A stretch of DNA of 29,788 nt from RGIG8497 sp045593265 (GCA_045593265.1 JAZNWH010000053.1:1-29788), one strand, 5' to 3'. Positions 6,571 to 14,389 are shown, counted from the first letter of the stretch. A program made the numbers and translations. Notes: generated by a model from the sequence alone, not told the origin.

Positions 6571-7215
6571 ATGTTCGACGATAATATAATCCGCGAAGCT
6601 GTAAGAAAAGCAATTTCTTCAGTTCAGGAAAAAATAGATAATAAAGATAAGGTAGTTGTAGGTGTATCTCAGCGTCATATACATCTTTCACGTGAGCATT
6701 TGGATATTCTTTTTGGCAAAGGATACGAACTTACAATAAAGAAGTATCTTATGGGAAGAGAGTATGCATCAGAAGAATGTGTTACATTAGTTGGTCCGTC
6801 TCTTAAATCTATTGAGAAAGTAAGAGTTTTAGGCCCTGTGAGAGCTAATACTCAGGTTGAAATTTCCAAAACAGATACATTCATTCTAAAAGTAAGCCCA
6901 CCTGTTCGCCCTTCAGGAAAAATTGAAGGCTCTGAAAAGATGGTTATTGTAGGACCTAAGGGTGTTGTATATCTTAACGAGGGTGTTATTATTGCAAACC
7001 GTCATATACATCTTGAACCTAAATTTGCAGAAGAAAATGGTATTAAGGATAACGACTATGTTGACGTTTTAGTTGATTCTGTAAAGCCTACAAAGTTTTA
7101 TGATGTTCAGGTAAGAGTAAGAGACGATTTCAGAAATGAAATGCATATAGATACCGACGATGCTAATTCAGCAGGAATAAAGAATGGTACAATGGTTACC
7201 ATTATTAAAAAATAA
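6571..7215 (+). CDS. pduL: PduL-type phosphate propanoyl/acetyltransferase of the BMC core
   Basis: PduL enzymes swap CoA for phosphate on acyl-CoA, regenerating CoA inside the compartment and giving acyl-phosphate for ATP formation. The two zinc-binding signatures are present: QRHIHLS (His36, His38) and NRHIHLE (His145, His147), plus His43 and the SEECVTLVGP segment. At 214 residues it has the normal length. Residues 2-22 (DDNIIREAVRKAISSVQEKI) form an amphipathic helix like that at the start of the aldehyde dehydrogenase, a probable encapsulation peptide. The start is the ATG at 6571 after AGAGAGG. It follows the BMC-T gene by 16 bases and precedes the regulator by 14, so all are co-transcribed. 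Confidence 0.93.
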   Translation: MFDDNIIREAVRKAISSVQEKIDNKDKVVVGVSQRHIHLSREHLDILFGKGYELTIKKYLMGREYASEECVTLVGPSLKSIEKVRVLGPVRANTQVEISKTDTFILKVSPPVRPSGKIEGSEKMVIVGPKGVVYLNEGVIIANRHIHLEPKFAEENGIKDNDYVDVLVDSVKPTKFYDVQVRVRDDFRNEMHIDTDDANSAGIKNGTMVTIIKK

Positions 7216-7229
7216 ACAGGAGTGTAAGT

Positions 7230-7997
7230 ATGTTTGCACTTGAAAGACAAAAGAGAATTTTAGAGCTTTTGGACAGAGACGGAGCAGTTTGGGTAAGTAA
7301 GCTGAGCACAGAGTTTTCTGTGGCTGAAGAAACTGTAAGACGTGATCTGGAAAAGCTTGAAAAACAGGAAGTGCTTGTAAGAACTCATGGTGGTGCAGTT
7401 CCTATTGACGAAAATAATGTGGAGCTTTCTCTTGAGAAAAGAAAGCATACTAATTCCGAGTCAAAGGAAAAGATCGCAAAAGCAGCACTGGAACATATTA
7501 TGCCCGGTGATACTATATTCTTAGATGCTTCAACAACTACATTTTATATTGCAAAGATGTTGAAGAAAATGAGCAATATTACTGTTATAACCAATTCAAT
7601 AAGAGTTGTTAATGAACTTTCAGGAAGCGAAGGAATAAAGCTTATTGCAATAGGTGGAAAGGTAAGCGATAACCAGTCATTTATAGGTTCTGTTGCAGAA
7701 GATACTATTGAAAAGTGCTATTTTGCCAATAAAGTATTCTTCAGCAGCAAAGGCATTTCAGAAGATAAGGGTGTTCTTGAAAGCAACGAGCTTGAATGTG
7801 GAATAAAACAAAAGATGATTGTTAATTCCCGTGAAAAGATTTATCTTTGTGATAAAAGCAAAATAGGAAGAGTGGGTTTTGCTAAGCTTGCACCACTCGA
7901 AGCAATCAGTTGTTTTATAACAGATGCACCTGATATTCCTTCAGGGCTGAAAAAAGCATTTAAAGAGAATAAAACCAAGTACGAAATTATAAAGTAA
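7230..7997 (+). CDS. DeoR-family transcriptional regulator, likely control of the BMC operon
   Basis: Residues 1-57 form the DeoR winged helix (ALERQKRILELL at the start, AEETVRRDLEKLE recognition helix, RTHGGA wing). Residues 75-250 are the DeoR sensor domain, related to sugar-phosphate isomerases, with the GDTIFLDASTTT phosphate-loop motif. Such regulators are normally repressors released by a phosphorylated sugar or a related metabolite. It is the last gene of the BMC operon, translated from CAGGAGTG (7217-7224), and is followed by a strong terminator. This position suggests that the compartment handles a product of sugar-phosphate or deoxysugar breakdown rather than ethanolamine or choline, whose operons use other regulators. 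Its operator is not identifiable here because the operon promoter lies outside the window. Confidence 0.9.
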   Translation: MFALERQKRILELLDRDGAVWVSKLSTEFSVAEETVRRDLEKLEKQEVLVRTHGGAVPIDENNVELSLEKRKHTNSESKEKIAKAALEHIMPGDTIFLDASTTTFYIAKMLKKMSNITVITNSIRVVNELSGSEGIKLIAIGGKVSDNQSFIGSVAEDTIEKCYFANKVFFSSKGISEDKGVLESNELECGIKQKMIVNSREKIYLCDKSKIGRVGFAKLAPLEAISCFITDAPDIPSGLKKAFKENKTKYEIIK

Positions 7998-8034
7998 AAT
8001 GAATACGGTTGTAAAAGCAACCGTATTCATTTTT
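7997..8034 (+). terminator. Strong terminator closing the BMC operon
   Basis: ATGAATACGGTTG (7999-8011) pairs perfectly with CAACCGTATTCAT (8018-8030) around a six-base loop, followed by TTTT; the flanking A and T bases extend the stem. Confidence 0.9.
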
Positions 8035-8037
8035 ACA

Positions 8038-8065
8038 TTTTAAAAAGTTTTAATTTTAAAAAGTT
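8038..8065. repeat. 12-base direct repeat upstream of the aldolase promoter
   Basis: TTTTAAAAAGTT occurs at 8038-8049 and 8054-8065, sixteen bases apart, ending about 16 bases before the -35 box. It may be an A-tract UP element or regulator half-sites; its pure A/T nature makes chance likely too. Confidence 0.35.
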
Positions 8066-8081
8066 AAAAATAAGTAAGATA

Positions 8082-8110
8082 TTGACATAAAAACAATAAA
8101 GTTGTATACT
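8082..8110 (+). promoter_or_regulatory. Consensus promoter of the class II aldolase gene
   Basis: TTGACA (8082-8087), 17 bases, TATACT (8105-8110). It lies behind the BMC operon terminator, so the aldolase is a separate transcription unit. Confidence 0.9.
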
Positions 8111-8147
8111 ATAAAGGATAAGTATTGTAAGCACAGGAGGAAATTTT

Positions 8148-9011
8148 ATGTTAGTTTCAGCAGCAGAAATGCTCAAAAAAGCAAAAGAGGGTAAATATGC
8201 AGTAGGTCAGTTCAATATTAACAATCTTGAATGGGCAAAGGCTATTTTATTGACTGCACAGGAATGTAATTCTCCCGTTATTTTAGGTGTATCTGAGGGA
8301 GCAGGAAAATATATGTGCGGCTATACAACTGTTGTTGGTATGGTAAAAGGTATGATTCAGGAATTGGGCATTACAGTTCCTGTTGCAATTCATCTTGATC
8401 ACGGTAGCTATGAACACGCTTTAAAAGTTATTGAAGCAGGTTTTTCTTCAGTAATGTTTGATGGTTCACATTATCCGATTGATGAAAATATTGAAAAAAC
8501 AAAGGAAATCGTAAGTATCGCTCATTCAAAGGGCATTTCTGTTGAAGCAGAAGTTGGTTCTATTGGTGGTGAAGAAGACGGTGTTGTAGGTGGCGGCGAA
8601 GTAGCTGACCCTGCAGAATGTAAAATGATTGCTGACCTTGGTGTAGACTTTTTGGCAGCAGGTATAGGTAATATCCACGGAAAATATCCTGAAAACTGGG
8701 CAGGACTTCGTTTCGATGTTCTTGAAGAAATCGAAAAAGCAACAGCTCCTATGCCTCTTGTTCTTCATGGTGGCACAGGCATCCCTGCAGATATGATTGA
8801 GAAAGCAATTTCATTAGGCGTTGCTAAAATCAATGTAAATACAGAATGTCAGCTTGCATTCAGTGCTGCTACAAGAAAGTATATCGAAGCAGGAAAAGAC
8901 CTTGAGGGTAAAGGCTTTGACCCAAGAAAGTTATTAGCTCCAGGCTTTGAAGCAATCAAAGAAACTGTTAAAGAAAAAATGGAACTTTTCGGTTCAGTAA
9001 ATAAAGCTTAA
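8148..9011 (+). CDS. fba: Class II fructose-1,6-bisphosphate aldolase
   Basis: This metal-dependent aldolase cleaves fructose 1,6-bisphosphate to dihydroxyacetone phosphate and glyceraldehyde 3-phosphate. The visible active-site elements are HLDHG (catalytic Asp84, zinc ligand His85), the VEAEVG segment (Glu133/Glu135), GIGNIHG (His178), LHGGTG (His207) and the phosphate-binding KINVNTE. The 287-residue length is standard. AGGAGG (8135-8140) and a consensus promoter suggest strong, housekeeping-level expression. There is no N-terminal encapsulation-type helix. It sits next to the DeoR gene of the BMC operon but has its own promoter and terminator, so a glycolytic role is most likely. A tagatose- or ketose-bisphosphate aldolase feeding the compartment is a less likely alternative that the sequence alone does not exclude. 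Confidence 0.93.
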   Translation: MLVSAAEMLKKAKEGKYAVGQFNINNLEWAKAILLTAQECNSPVILGVSEGAGKYMCGYTTVVGMVKGMIQELGITVPVAIHLDHGSYEHALKVIEAGFSSVMFDGSHYPIDENIEKTKEIVSIAHSKGISVEAEVGSIGGEEDGVVGGGEVADPAECKMIADLGVDFLAAGIGNIHGKYPENWAGLRFDVLEEIEKATAPMPLVLHGGTGIPADMIEKAISLGVAKINVNTECQLAFSAATRKYIEAGKDLEGKGFDPRKLLAPGFEAIKETVKEKMELFGSVNKA

Positions 9012-9022
9012 GATATAAGAAA

Positions 9023-9058
9023 GAAGTGTAAAAATCTTTGATTTTTACACTTCTTTTT
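9023..9058. terminator. Terminator shared by the aldolase and the AraC gene
   Basis: GAAGTGTAAAAAT (9023-9035) pairs perfectly with ATTTTTACACTTC (9041-9053) over a five-base loop, followed by TTTTT on the plus strand. On the minus strand the stem is followed by a less pure U-rich stretch, so it may also serve the convergent AraC gene. Confidence 0.88.
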
Positions 9059-9064
9059 GCTTCA

Positions 9065-9874
9065 TTATTTATGATTCTTTCTGTAATTAAGAGGAGATAT
9101 TCCTTCCTTTTTCTTAAATATGCGGGAGAAGTACAGGGAATCAACATACCCTACAGAATTGGAAATTTCCATAATATTAGAATTTGATTCCCGTAAAAGT
9201 TTTTTCGCTAAAGTCATTCTTTTTTCTATTAGATATTCTTTAGGGGAAATTCTGTATCTTTCCGTAAATAATCTCGTAAGGTAAGCGGGATTAGTATATA
9301 ATGTTGCTGCAATTTGAGCAATGGTAATATCCTTATCAAAATTATAGTCCATAATTTTTTTAGCACTGTCAACTATGTCGGTGCTTGTTTTTTTATTGGT
9401 ACTTTGTGATAAAAGAGAAAAGAATCTATAAATAAGACTGATTTGATAATATCTTGTGTGTTCAAAACGCTCTTTACTTATGTTGTACAACTCGTCGAGA
9501 AGTATTTTCAATTCTCTGTATTGTTCGATATGAATAATGGGATTATCTCCGTTTACGGAAAGCACTTTCATATAATTATCAACAGCTTGTCCATACAGGC
9601 CTATCCACTGATTACTCCATAATGTATTTGCAACATAGTGGATTTTTTCACTAGGACACATAACAAGCATATCGTGTGCTTTAAGTTTAATAATTCCGCT
9701 TTTGTGAAAAAATGATGCTTCACCTTCATTTACAAGCATAAATAAATAATAGTTCCTGATTTCCGGACCATAAGTATGATTTGGTGTTTGTATCCTTTTT
9801 CCGCAATAGTACATACCGATGTCCGAATTTTCATATAAATCGCTGCTTGCCTGAAATAAAGTACTGTTTTTCAT
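9065..9874 (-). CDS. AraC-family transcriptional regulator
   Basis: The C-terminal 100 residues hold the two helix-turn-helix units of AraC proteins: ITIAQIAATLYTNPAYLTRLF and, later, IMEISNSVGYVDSLYFSRIF followed by the family end KKKEGISPLNYR. The N-terminal half (about residues 1-150) is a cupin-like sensor domain (YYLFMLVNEGEA; a KLKAHDMLVMCP strand). The start is the ATG at 9874, which has AAGGAGG (9880-9886) at a proper distance; an upstream ATG at 9895 would put that site inside the coding region. The 269-residue length fits. It is divergent from the QueG-like/U32-like pair across a 156-base gap with a direct repeat, so it probably activates that pair. The ligand is unknown; cupin-type members often sense sugars. 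Confidence 0.9.
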   Translation of the reverse strand: MKNSTLFQASSDLYENSDIGMYYCGKRIQTPNHTYGPEIRNYYLFMLVNEGEASFFHKSGIIKLKAHDMLVMCPSEKIHYVANTLWSNQWIGLYGQAVDNYMKVLSVNGDNPIIHIEQYRELKILLDELYNISKERFEHTRYYQISLIYRFFSLLSQSTNKKTSTDIVDSAKKIMDYNFDKDITIAQIAATLYTNPAYLTRLFTERYRISPKEYLIEKRMTLAKKLLRESNSNIMEISNSVGYVDSLYFSRIFKKKEGISPLNYRKNHK

Positions 9875-9941
9875 ATTTACCTCCTTATGGGGCATGTTGC
9901 AAAAAGCATATCATATATTTTGTAAAAAGTCAAGAAAGTCC

Positions 9942-10001
9942 ATATTTGTGTATTAAAAAACTATATACCGGATATTTGTGTCGTGATATAATTTTTATAA
10001 T
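9942..10001 (+). promoter_or_regulatory. Divergent control region: direct repeat and -10 boxes for the QueG-like operon
   Basis: ATATTTGTGT occurs at 9942-9951 and again at 9972-9981, a 30-base offset (about three helical turns). Two TATAAT boxes follow at 9987-9992 and 9996-10001. No good -35 box stands at the right distance from either, which fits an activator-dependent promoter with the AraC protein bound at the repeats. Confidence 0.5.
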
Positions 10002-10030
10002 GAAAATTATTAACAAAGGAGAATTTGTAT

Positions 10031-11053
10031 ATGGATAAACTTACTGCACAAATGGTCAAAGATTATGCAAAAAGTATCGGTGCCGATCTTTGCGGTATTG
10101 CATCAATGGATCGTTTTGAAGGTGCACCTAAACAGCAGGACCCTCGTTATATTATGCCACGCGCAAAGTCATGTATTGTTATGGCATTTCGTATTCCAAG
10201 AGGATATTTTCGTGGTATTGAAGAGGGAACATTCTTTGGTGCATATAATGGTTTAGGGTATGGTAACATTAATCAGGTAGTATCACCATTGGCTCTTCGT
10301 GAACTTTGTTGCTACATCGAAGACTTTGGCTATGAAGCAGCACCTTGCCCGAATATTTTTCTTGGCAGCAGTGTGCGTTTTGATACTCAAAAGCACGATC
10401 AAAATCTTTCTATATCAGTAAGAGAAGGTTTGCCTAATCCTGATGTTCTGGTAGATTATCGTGTGGCTGCTTATGCTGCAGGACTTGGTGAATTTGGTTA
10501 TTCCAAGGTTTTCTTAACACCTGAATTCGGTCCTTTCCAGCGATTTGTTCTTCTTTTAACAGATGCACCTCTTGAGGCAGATCCTATTTATGAAGGGAAA
10601 TTGTGCGATCGTTGTATGCGTTGCGCCCGTGCTTGTTCAGGTAATGCTATTTCTATGACAGAAACAGAAACTATTACTATTGCAGGCCATAAGGTTGAAT
10701 TTGGAAAACTTGATGTTCAGAAATGTTCAGTTGCTTATATGGGTGGAAATGTGGAATATAATCCATTCCTGAAAAAAGATGCGGACCTTTCTGCTGTTCC
10801 TGAAACTTATCATGGAACACCTGTTCTTTCAAAGATGGTGGGACTTCCGGGTGCTTATGGACATAATCCACCAATTGAGGGTGCACGAGGATGTATGAGA
10901 GAGTGTTATGCACATCTTGAAGAAAGAGGTGTTTTAACACGCAGCTTTGTTAGTCCTTTCCGTGAAAAAGGTACTAAACCATGGAAAATCACACCTGAGA
11001 TGCGTCGTGCTTTTGTAGAAAGCGACGGCATATCCGACAGCAATGATGAATAA
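10031..11053 (+). CDS. QueG/reductive-dehalogenase-like iron-sulfur protein of unknown substrate
   Basis: The 340-residue protein resembles epoxyqueuosine reductase and reductive dehalogenases in overall pattern: an N-terminal nitroreductase-like/corrinoid-binding part (GADLCGIA; AKSCIVMAFRIP), a GLGEFGYSK segment, and a ferredoxin motif C192-x2-C195-x2-C198-x3-C202. Later cysteines (C232, and C288-x3-C292 in GCMREC) could supply a second cluster, but the standard CxxCxxxCP of QueG is not there. True QueG acts on tRNA queuosine; here the gene is not near queuosine genes. It is co-transcribed with a U32-like gene and apparently controlled by AraC, so a distinct reductive function is likely. 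The start is the ATG at 10031 after AAAGGAG (10016-10022 region); an upstream TTG at 10025 is not needed. Family assignment is moderate and function unknown. Confidence 0.75.
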   Translation: MDKLTAQMVKDYAKSIGADLCGIASMDRFEGAPKQQDPRYIMPRAKSCIVMAFRIPRGYFRGIEEGTFFGAYNGLGYGNINQVVSPLALRELCCYIEDFGYEAAPCPNIFLGSSVRFDTQKHDQNLSISVREGLPNPDVLVDYRVAAYAAGLGEFGYSKVFLTPEFGPFQRFVLLLTDAPLEADPIYEGKLCDRCMRCARACSGNAISMTETETITIAGHKVEFGKLDVQKCSVAYMGGNVEYNPFLKKDADLSAVPETYHGTPVLSKMVGLPGAYGHNPPIEGARGCMRECYAHLEERGVLTRSFVSPFREKGTKPWKITPEMRRAFVESDGISDSNDE

Positions 11054-12083
11054 GCTTATGAAATATATAGTTGGATATCAGCTCCCCAAGGAGGAAGGAA
11101 CTTCATTTTTTCAAGTCGTTGAACCATATTTTCCCCATATAGGCGAGGTGTTTTTTTCCTGGGTGGATACACCATCGGGCCGTAGTGCTGTAGGAAATGC
11201 AGATGGGTATGTTGATTGGGGTGCACAAGAATGTATGTTGGAAGAGCTTTCAGCAATTCGAAAGCGTGGCATACGCCTTGATTTACTTTTGAATGCAAAT
11301 TGTTACGGCGGTGAAGCTCTTTCCGAGCGTCTTTCCAATCGGATTTTGTCTATAATTGATTATATAAATAGCCGTGCAGGGGGAGTAGATGTTGTAACAA
11401 CAGCATCACCATTTATCGCAGATTGTGTTAAAAGATATTTTCCTGAAATACATATACGAGCTTCGGTTAATATGAGTATTGGTACAGTAAAGGCAATAGA
11501 TTATCTTGCTGAACTTTTTGATTCTTTTTACTTGCAAAGAGAATATAATCGTGACCTTTCACGGGTGCGTATGCTGAGTAATGCGTGTAAAGAGCGTGGT
11601 AAAGAGCTTTTTATGCTTGCCAACAGCGGTTGCCTGAATTTTTGTACCGGACATATTTTTCATGATAACCTTGTTGCTCACGAAAAAGATATTCTGTCTA
11701 TGCGTAATGTTAAGGATTTCGAGCCGCTTACTTGCATCAGACATTTAAGTAAGCCTGAGAACAGACATGCATTTTTGCAAGGAAGCTGGATAAGACCTGA
11801 GGATATTCATCATTATGAGGGGCTTGTTTCCGGAGTAAAGCTGGCAACACGAATGCATGACAGACCTGCTCTTGTTATTTCTGCTTATGCCAGAGAAAAA
11901 TTTTTCGGCAATCTGCTGGATTTATGTGAACCGGGATATGGTTCTGTTTTTAGTCCTTATGTGATTGATAACACCCGCATGCCTAAAGATTTCTTTGAAA
12001 GGGTTACACAGTGTGATAAAAGGTGTCATAACTGCGATTATTGTCGACGAGCTTTAGAAGATGCTCTTGTTAAGATGCAATAG
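11043..12083 (+). CDS. U32-peptidase-like protein with extra cysteine clusters, partner of the QueG-like gene
   Basis: The fold pattern is that of the U32 family: a barrel with LLLNANCYGG, HIRASVNMSIGTVKAIDYL and YLQREYNRDL strands, then a cysteine pair C197-x3-C201 in a segment ending CTGHIF. U32 relatives such as RlhA, TrhP and UbiU/UbiV bind a 4Fe-4S cluster and catalyse oxygen-independent hydroxylation, so the peptidase name is probably misleading here. The C-terminus adds a compact motif C324-x3-C328-x2-C331-x2-C334 that could hold another cluster. The ATG at 11043 lies inside the last codons of the QueG-like gene (11-base overlap), with no strong ribosome binding site, so translation is coupled; an ATG at 11046 is an alternative. 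The two proteins probably act together on one substrate, not identifiable here. Confidence 0.72.
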   Translation: MMNKLMKYIVGYQLPKEEGTSFFQVVEPYFPHIGEVFFSWVDTPSGRSAVGNADGYVDWGAQECMLEELSAIRKRGIRLDLLLNANCYGGEALSERLSNRILSIIDYINSRAGGVDVVTTASPFIADCVKRYFPEIHIRASVNMSIGTVKAIDYLAELFDSFYLQREYNRDLSRVRMLSNACKERGKELFMLANSGCLNFCTGHIFHDNLVAHEKDILSMRNVKDFEPLTCIRHLSKPENRHAFLQGSWIRPEDIHHYEGLVSGVKLATRMHDRPALVISAYAREKFFGNLLDLCEPGYGSVFSPYVIDNTRMPKDFFERVTQCDKRCHNCDYCRRALEDALVKMQ

Positions 12084-12110
12084 TTCTTTATTTTAATTTA
12101 ATAAGTGATG

Positions 12111-12144
12111 AAAAACCATATTTTAGACAAAGTATGGTTTTTTA
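12111..12144 (+). terminator. Terminator of the QueG-like/U32-like operon
   Basis: AAAAACCATA (12111-12120) pairs with TATGGTTTTT (12133-12142), the 3' arm running into a T-rich tract. Confidence 0.8.
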
Positions 12145-12175
12145 TTTTTATTTGAAATTGGTATAATTTTAAGCA

Positions 12176-12204
12176 TTTACATATTGATGTATTTATGCTA
12201 AAAT
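12176..12204 (+). promoter_or_regulatory. Promoter of the esterase gene with an internal inverted repeat
   Basis: TTTACA (12176-12181), 17 bases, TAAAAT (12199-12204) with an extended TGC just before the -10. The spacer region contains TACAT-ATTG-ATGTA (12178-12191), flanked more loosely by AGCAT and ATGCT, a possible operator. An extra TATAAT at 12162-12167 lacks a good -35. Confidence 0.65.
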
Positions 12205-12231
12205 TAAAGGACACAGAAAGGAATGATTTTT

Positions 12232-12951
12232 ATGGCAGTTATAAGAATGACCAAAAGCTCGGTAAGTTTAGGTAAAAGAACTCATATAAATATTTTTGTT
12301 CCTGATCAGCTTAAGGAAGGAACAAAAACACTTTATCTTCTTCACGGACTTTCAGATAATAATGACGATTGGTTTAATAATACTCAGCTTGTGCGTGCAG
12401 TTGCAAATCGAAATTTAGTTGTAGTTTGTCCTGATGGTGGGAAAAGCTTTTATTCAAATATGAAAAGCAATTATAATTATTTTGACTATATAGCAAAGGA
12501 GCTTCCTGAATACATAGAAAAACTTCTTCCTGTTACAGGTAAAGATGAGGACAGATATATTGCCGGTCTTTCTATGGGTGGTTACGGTGCCTTTAAATTT
12601 GCACTGTCATTTCCTGAAAGATACGCAGGAGCAGCGTCTTTTTCAGGTGTTATGGACGTAATATCCAGAATGGAAAACGGCACTTTTGATTATTCAGGAA
12701 TTAAGGATGAAGAAATAGGTCCCAAGGGAGATTTGTTTGCTCTTGCAAAGATGGCAGAAAAATCTGTTAAAAAACCAAAGCTTTATCAGTGGTGCGGAAC
12801 AAGCGATTTTTTATATGAGGATAATAAAAAATTCCGTGATTTTATAAAGGATATGGATTTCGATTATACATATAAAGAAAGCGAGGGCGACCATAACTGG
12901 GAATGCTGGAATGAACAGATAAAATTTGTTCTTGACTTTTTCTCTTTATAA
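12232..12951 (+). CDS. Alpha/beta-hydrolase esterase of the esterase D / tributyrin esterase family
   Basis: The 239-residue protein has the full catalytic set of this serine hydrolase family: the oxyanion-region YLLHGLSDN, the nucleophile elbow GLSMGGYGA, the acid in CGTSDFLYEDN and the histidine in GDHNWECWN. No signal peptide is seen, so it is cytoplasmic. Relatives hydrolyse short acyl esters or S-formylglutathione; the acetyl-ester type (sugar deacetylation) is also common in clostridia and the exact substrate is not visible. The start is the ATG at 12232, ten bases after AAAGG (12217-12221); the ATG at 12223 is only one base from that site. It is a single-gene unit with its own promoter; no clear terminator precedes the next promoter at 12957. 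Confidence 0.88.
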   Translation: MAVIRMTKSSVSLGKRTHINIFVPDQLKEGTKTLYLLHGLSDNNDDWFNNTQLVRAVANRNLVVVCPDGGKSFYSNMKSNYNYFDYIAKELPEYIEKLLPVTGKDEDRYIAGLSMGGYGAFKFALSFPERYAGAASFSGVMDVISRMENGTFDYSGIKDEEIGPKGDLFALAKMAEKSVKKPKLYQWCGTSDFLYEDNKKFRDFIKDMDFDYTYKESEGDHNWECWNEQIKFVLDFFSL

Positions 12952-12956
12952 TTTTC

Positions 12957-12985
12957 TTGAAATTTACACATATTTGTGGTAAACT
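12957..12985 (+). promoter_or_regulatory. Promoter of the first stalk-domain foldase
   Basis: TTGAAA (12957-12962), 17 bases, TAAACT (12980-12985), ending 30 bases before the start codon and directly behind the esterase stop. Confidence 0.65.
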
Positions 12986-13015
12986 ACAAATAAAACTAAA
13001 GACAGGAGAAATAAT

Positions 13016-14389
13016 ATGAAAAAAATCACTTTAATTTTACTTGCTTTATGCATGGTATTCTCATCTTTTGGAGTTTTTGCTTCAGAGTGGGATAACATTT
13101 ATGTTAACATTAATGAGGTTAATATAACAGTTGATGGCGTATACGTTTACGCAAGAAATTTTGTTCATGAGGGAACAACCTATCTTTCTCTTCGTGATAT
13201 GGGAACAGTTCTCGGATATGAAGTAGGCTGGGATGGTGAAACAAGCACAGCAAGTCTTACATCAGGTGCTGTAAATGAATATAATTTCACACCGGGAGAA
13301 AAAAGCACAGAAACAATACCTGTTCTTGTAAATGATGTTAATGTAGTTGTTGATGGAAACGCAGTTGATGCAAGAAATTTCCTTTACAACGATACAACCT
13401 ATCTTGCACTTCGTGATATCGGAAATGCAACAGGCTTTGATGTATATTGGGATGAACCATCATTTACAGCAGTTTTGACATCATCGGGAAAAGACAGAGT
13501 TATTCCATCTGAACAAGCTAAAATTGATGTAGATGATTTGCGTGCCACAGTTAATGGTATAGAAATTCCTCACATTTTTCTTGTAATGTCTGCAAGTGAA
13601 ATTCCTGCATCATATACAGAAGAACAGGTTTATGAATATCTTAATTCAACAGCACTTGGCTATTCTTATTATGTTGATGAAGCTAAAAGATTGGATATTG
13701 CAATCTCAGCAGAAGAAAAACAGCTTATTGACAGTCAGTATGATGCACTTATGCAGAATCAGGGTGGCGAAGAAAAATTTGGTGCTGAACTTGAAAAAAT
13801 AGGCTATACAACACAGCAATATGAAAAAGAAGTAAAAGAATACTGGGAAGCTGAACTTGTTTCTCAGAAGGTAAAAGATTACCTTATGGAAACAGAAGCA
13901 GGCTTTAAGGAATTAAAGAACATAGCAAAACCCGGTTACGAAGAAGAACTTGAATATCTGAAAAGACCTACTGTTATTGCAAAGCACATTTTAATTCCTT
14001 TTGATAACGATGGGGATGTGAATGCTGAAAAAGCAAAGGCCGAAGCGATTTTAAAGTTACTTCAGAACGGTGAAGAATTTGACACATTGCTTTCACAGAA
14101 CAACAATGACCCCGGACAGACCTCAAACGGATATGAAGTTTATGTTGGCAGTGGATTTGTAGAAGAATTCGAAGAAGCTGCTCTTAAACTTAAAAAAGGT
14201 GAAATCAGTGGTATTGTTGAGACAAGCTATGGTTACCACATTATAAAAGCAATTGATGATTATGTTTACGAAGTTCCGTTTGATGAATATTTTGAAAGTG
14301 CTCACAGGGTGGAAATTAATCAGATGTACAATCAGCTTTTTGAAACATGGGCTAAAAATGCAGAAACTGATTATAGCTGGATTAAATAA
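13016..14389 (+). CDS. Secreted foldase: two stalk domains plus SurA-like and PpiC (parvulin) domains, copy 1
   Basis: A signal peptide (residues 1-23, likely cut after FAS) with no lipobox cysteine is followed by two repeats of the copper-amine-oxidase-N/stalk domain, each with the pattern ARNF...TTYLxLRDxG and a GWD or YWD turn (about 33-85 and 103-155). Residues 170-315 are a helical SurA_N-like chaperone region, and 318-415 a parvulin domain with VIAKHILIPF and GYHIIK, the two conserved histidines. It is thus a PrsA-like peptidyl-prolyl isomerase that helps secreted proteins fold, but freely secreted or wall-bound rather than lipid-anchored. The paralogue at 15280 has the same length of 457. 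The start follows ACAGGAG. Its transcript ends in the hairpin at 14406-14439. Confidence 0.88.
   Translation: MKKITLILLALCMVFSSFGVFASEWDNIYVNINEVNITVDGVYVYARNFVHEGTTYLSLRDMGTVLGYEVGWDGETSTASLTSGAVNEYNFTPGEKSTETIPVLVNDVNVVVDGNAVDARNFLYNDTTYLALRDIGNATGFDVYWDEPSFTAVLTSSGKDRVIPSEQAKIDVDDLRATVNGIEIPHIFLVMSASEIPASYTEEQVYEYLNSTALGYSYYVDEAKRLDIAISAEEKQLIDSQYDALMQNQGGEEKFGAELEKIGYTTQQYEKEVKEYWEAELVSQKVKDYLMETEAGFKELKNIAKPGYEEELEYLKRPTVIAKHILIPFDNDGDVNAEKAKAEAILKLLQNGEEFDTLLSQNNNDPGQTSNGYEVYVGSGFVEEFEEAALKLKKGEISGIVETSYGYHIIKAIDDYVYEVPFDEYFESAHRVEINQMYNQLFETWAKNAETDYSWIK

Noticed and set aside
8148..9011. Aldolase as part of the BMC operon
   Set aside because: A strong terminator and a separate consensus promoter lie between, and it lacks an encapsulation-type helix. 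A functional link stays possible but is not supported.
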